Shown piece after piece: positions 63,806 to 64,000 of a stretch of DNA of 64,000 nt (positions are counted from its first letter, which is position 1; each line of letters opens with the position of its first letter). The position numbers and the translations under genes were made by a program. The stretch lies in assembly GCA_020740775.1 (NCBI GenBank), contig JAHEWK010000038.1, forward strand, positions 62,001-126,000, in the 5' to 3' direction. The stretch is from Ilyonectria destructans (lineage: Eukaryota; Ascomycota; Sordariomycetes; Hypocreales; Nectriaceae). Below the pieces are notes generated by a model that did no database searches, was not told where the DNA came from, and was given only the letters and a program-made list of their open reading frames with translations.

Positions 63806-64000
63806 GTTGCGAGAGCTCCTTGTTAGCAAATCCGAGAACGGCCGAAACGCATCGTTGTCAGTTCCATCGGGTAGATACAGTACTGCACAGTAATGTACTT
63901 GTCCAGATTTAGATACGCAGAAGTGTTCAGCCAGCCACGGACAGGCCTCGAACGGTATGCCTCTAAACCGTCGTGCAGATCATAACACTAGCAGAGCTCT
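63806..64000. other. 3' flank of the kinase-like gene
   Basis: Probable 3' UTR and spacer to the window edge. No other feature is seen. Confidence 0.5.

Noticed and set aside
1..64000. CRISPR arrays, rRNA or tRNA genes
   Set aside because: None recognised by eye; a tRNA scan was not possible, so small RNA genes could have been missed.

Overview
The window reads as a filamentous ascomycete (Pezizomycotina, probably Sordariomycetes; Fusarium-like but not proven). The evidence is many short 44-120 nt introns with GT...CTRAY...AG signals, a TRI12-type MFS transporter, fungal cytochromes P450, a fungal kinase-like gene, and fungal-style Helitron, Crypton, piggyBac, IS3EU-like and Tad-like elements. 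About half of the 64 kb is transposon-derived, which fits an accessory or subtelomeric compartment.

Layout. (1) 1-1470: a decayed piggyBac-type transposase on the minus strand that runs off the left edge. (2) About 2.47-30.4 kb: three Helitron copies in the same orientation. Each carries a minus-strand Rep-helicase gene and a convergent plus-strand gene for a 224/225-aa protein. Copies 1 and 3 also carry a divergent plus-strand gene of about 477 aa. The Rep and helicase reading frames are exons of one gene joined by a conserved 51-56 nt intron. Copy 1 RepHel is intact (about 2078 aa) and could be autonomous; copies 2 and 3 are broken. The 224/225-aa gene is intact in all three copies. (3) 30.6-31.3 kb: a membrane-protein gene fragment, cut short next to a Crypton (31.6-34.3 kb). 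The Crypton tyrosine-recombinase gene can be read as four exons interrupted only by three CpA-to-TpA-type nonsense codons.

(4) 35.2-57.7 kb: an island of metabolic genes. It holds two FAD-dependent aromatic-type monooxygenases, a CocE/S15-type hydrolase, a TRI12-like MFS transporter, two P450s and a BBE-like FAD-linked oxidase. No PKS, NRPS, terpene synthase or cluster regulator is visible in the window, so this is either the tailoring and export part of a larger cluster or a degradation/detoxification cluster. Remnants of a sugar transporter and of a Tad-like LINE lie within it.

(5) 57.94-60.94 kb: a complete IS3EU-like DNA transposon with terminal inverted repeats of about 40 bp. Its DDE transposase has two CGA-to-TGA stops, and the element contains 13 copies of the palindrome CGTACG. 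(6) 61.3-63.8 kb: an 824-aa intronless protein with a minisatellite-encoded coiled coil and a degenerate protein-kinase domain.

Across four element families the nonsense changes are C-to-T or G-to-A transitions, mostly in CpA context. This suggests past repeat-induced point mutation or a similar deamination process. Intron boundaries given here were read by eye from splice signals, reading phase and protein continuity; no search was run.
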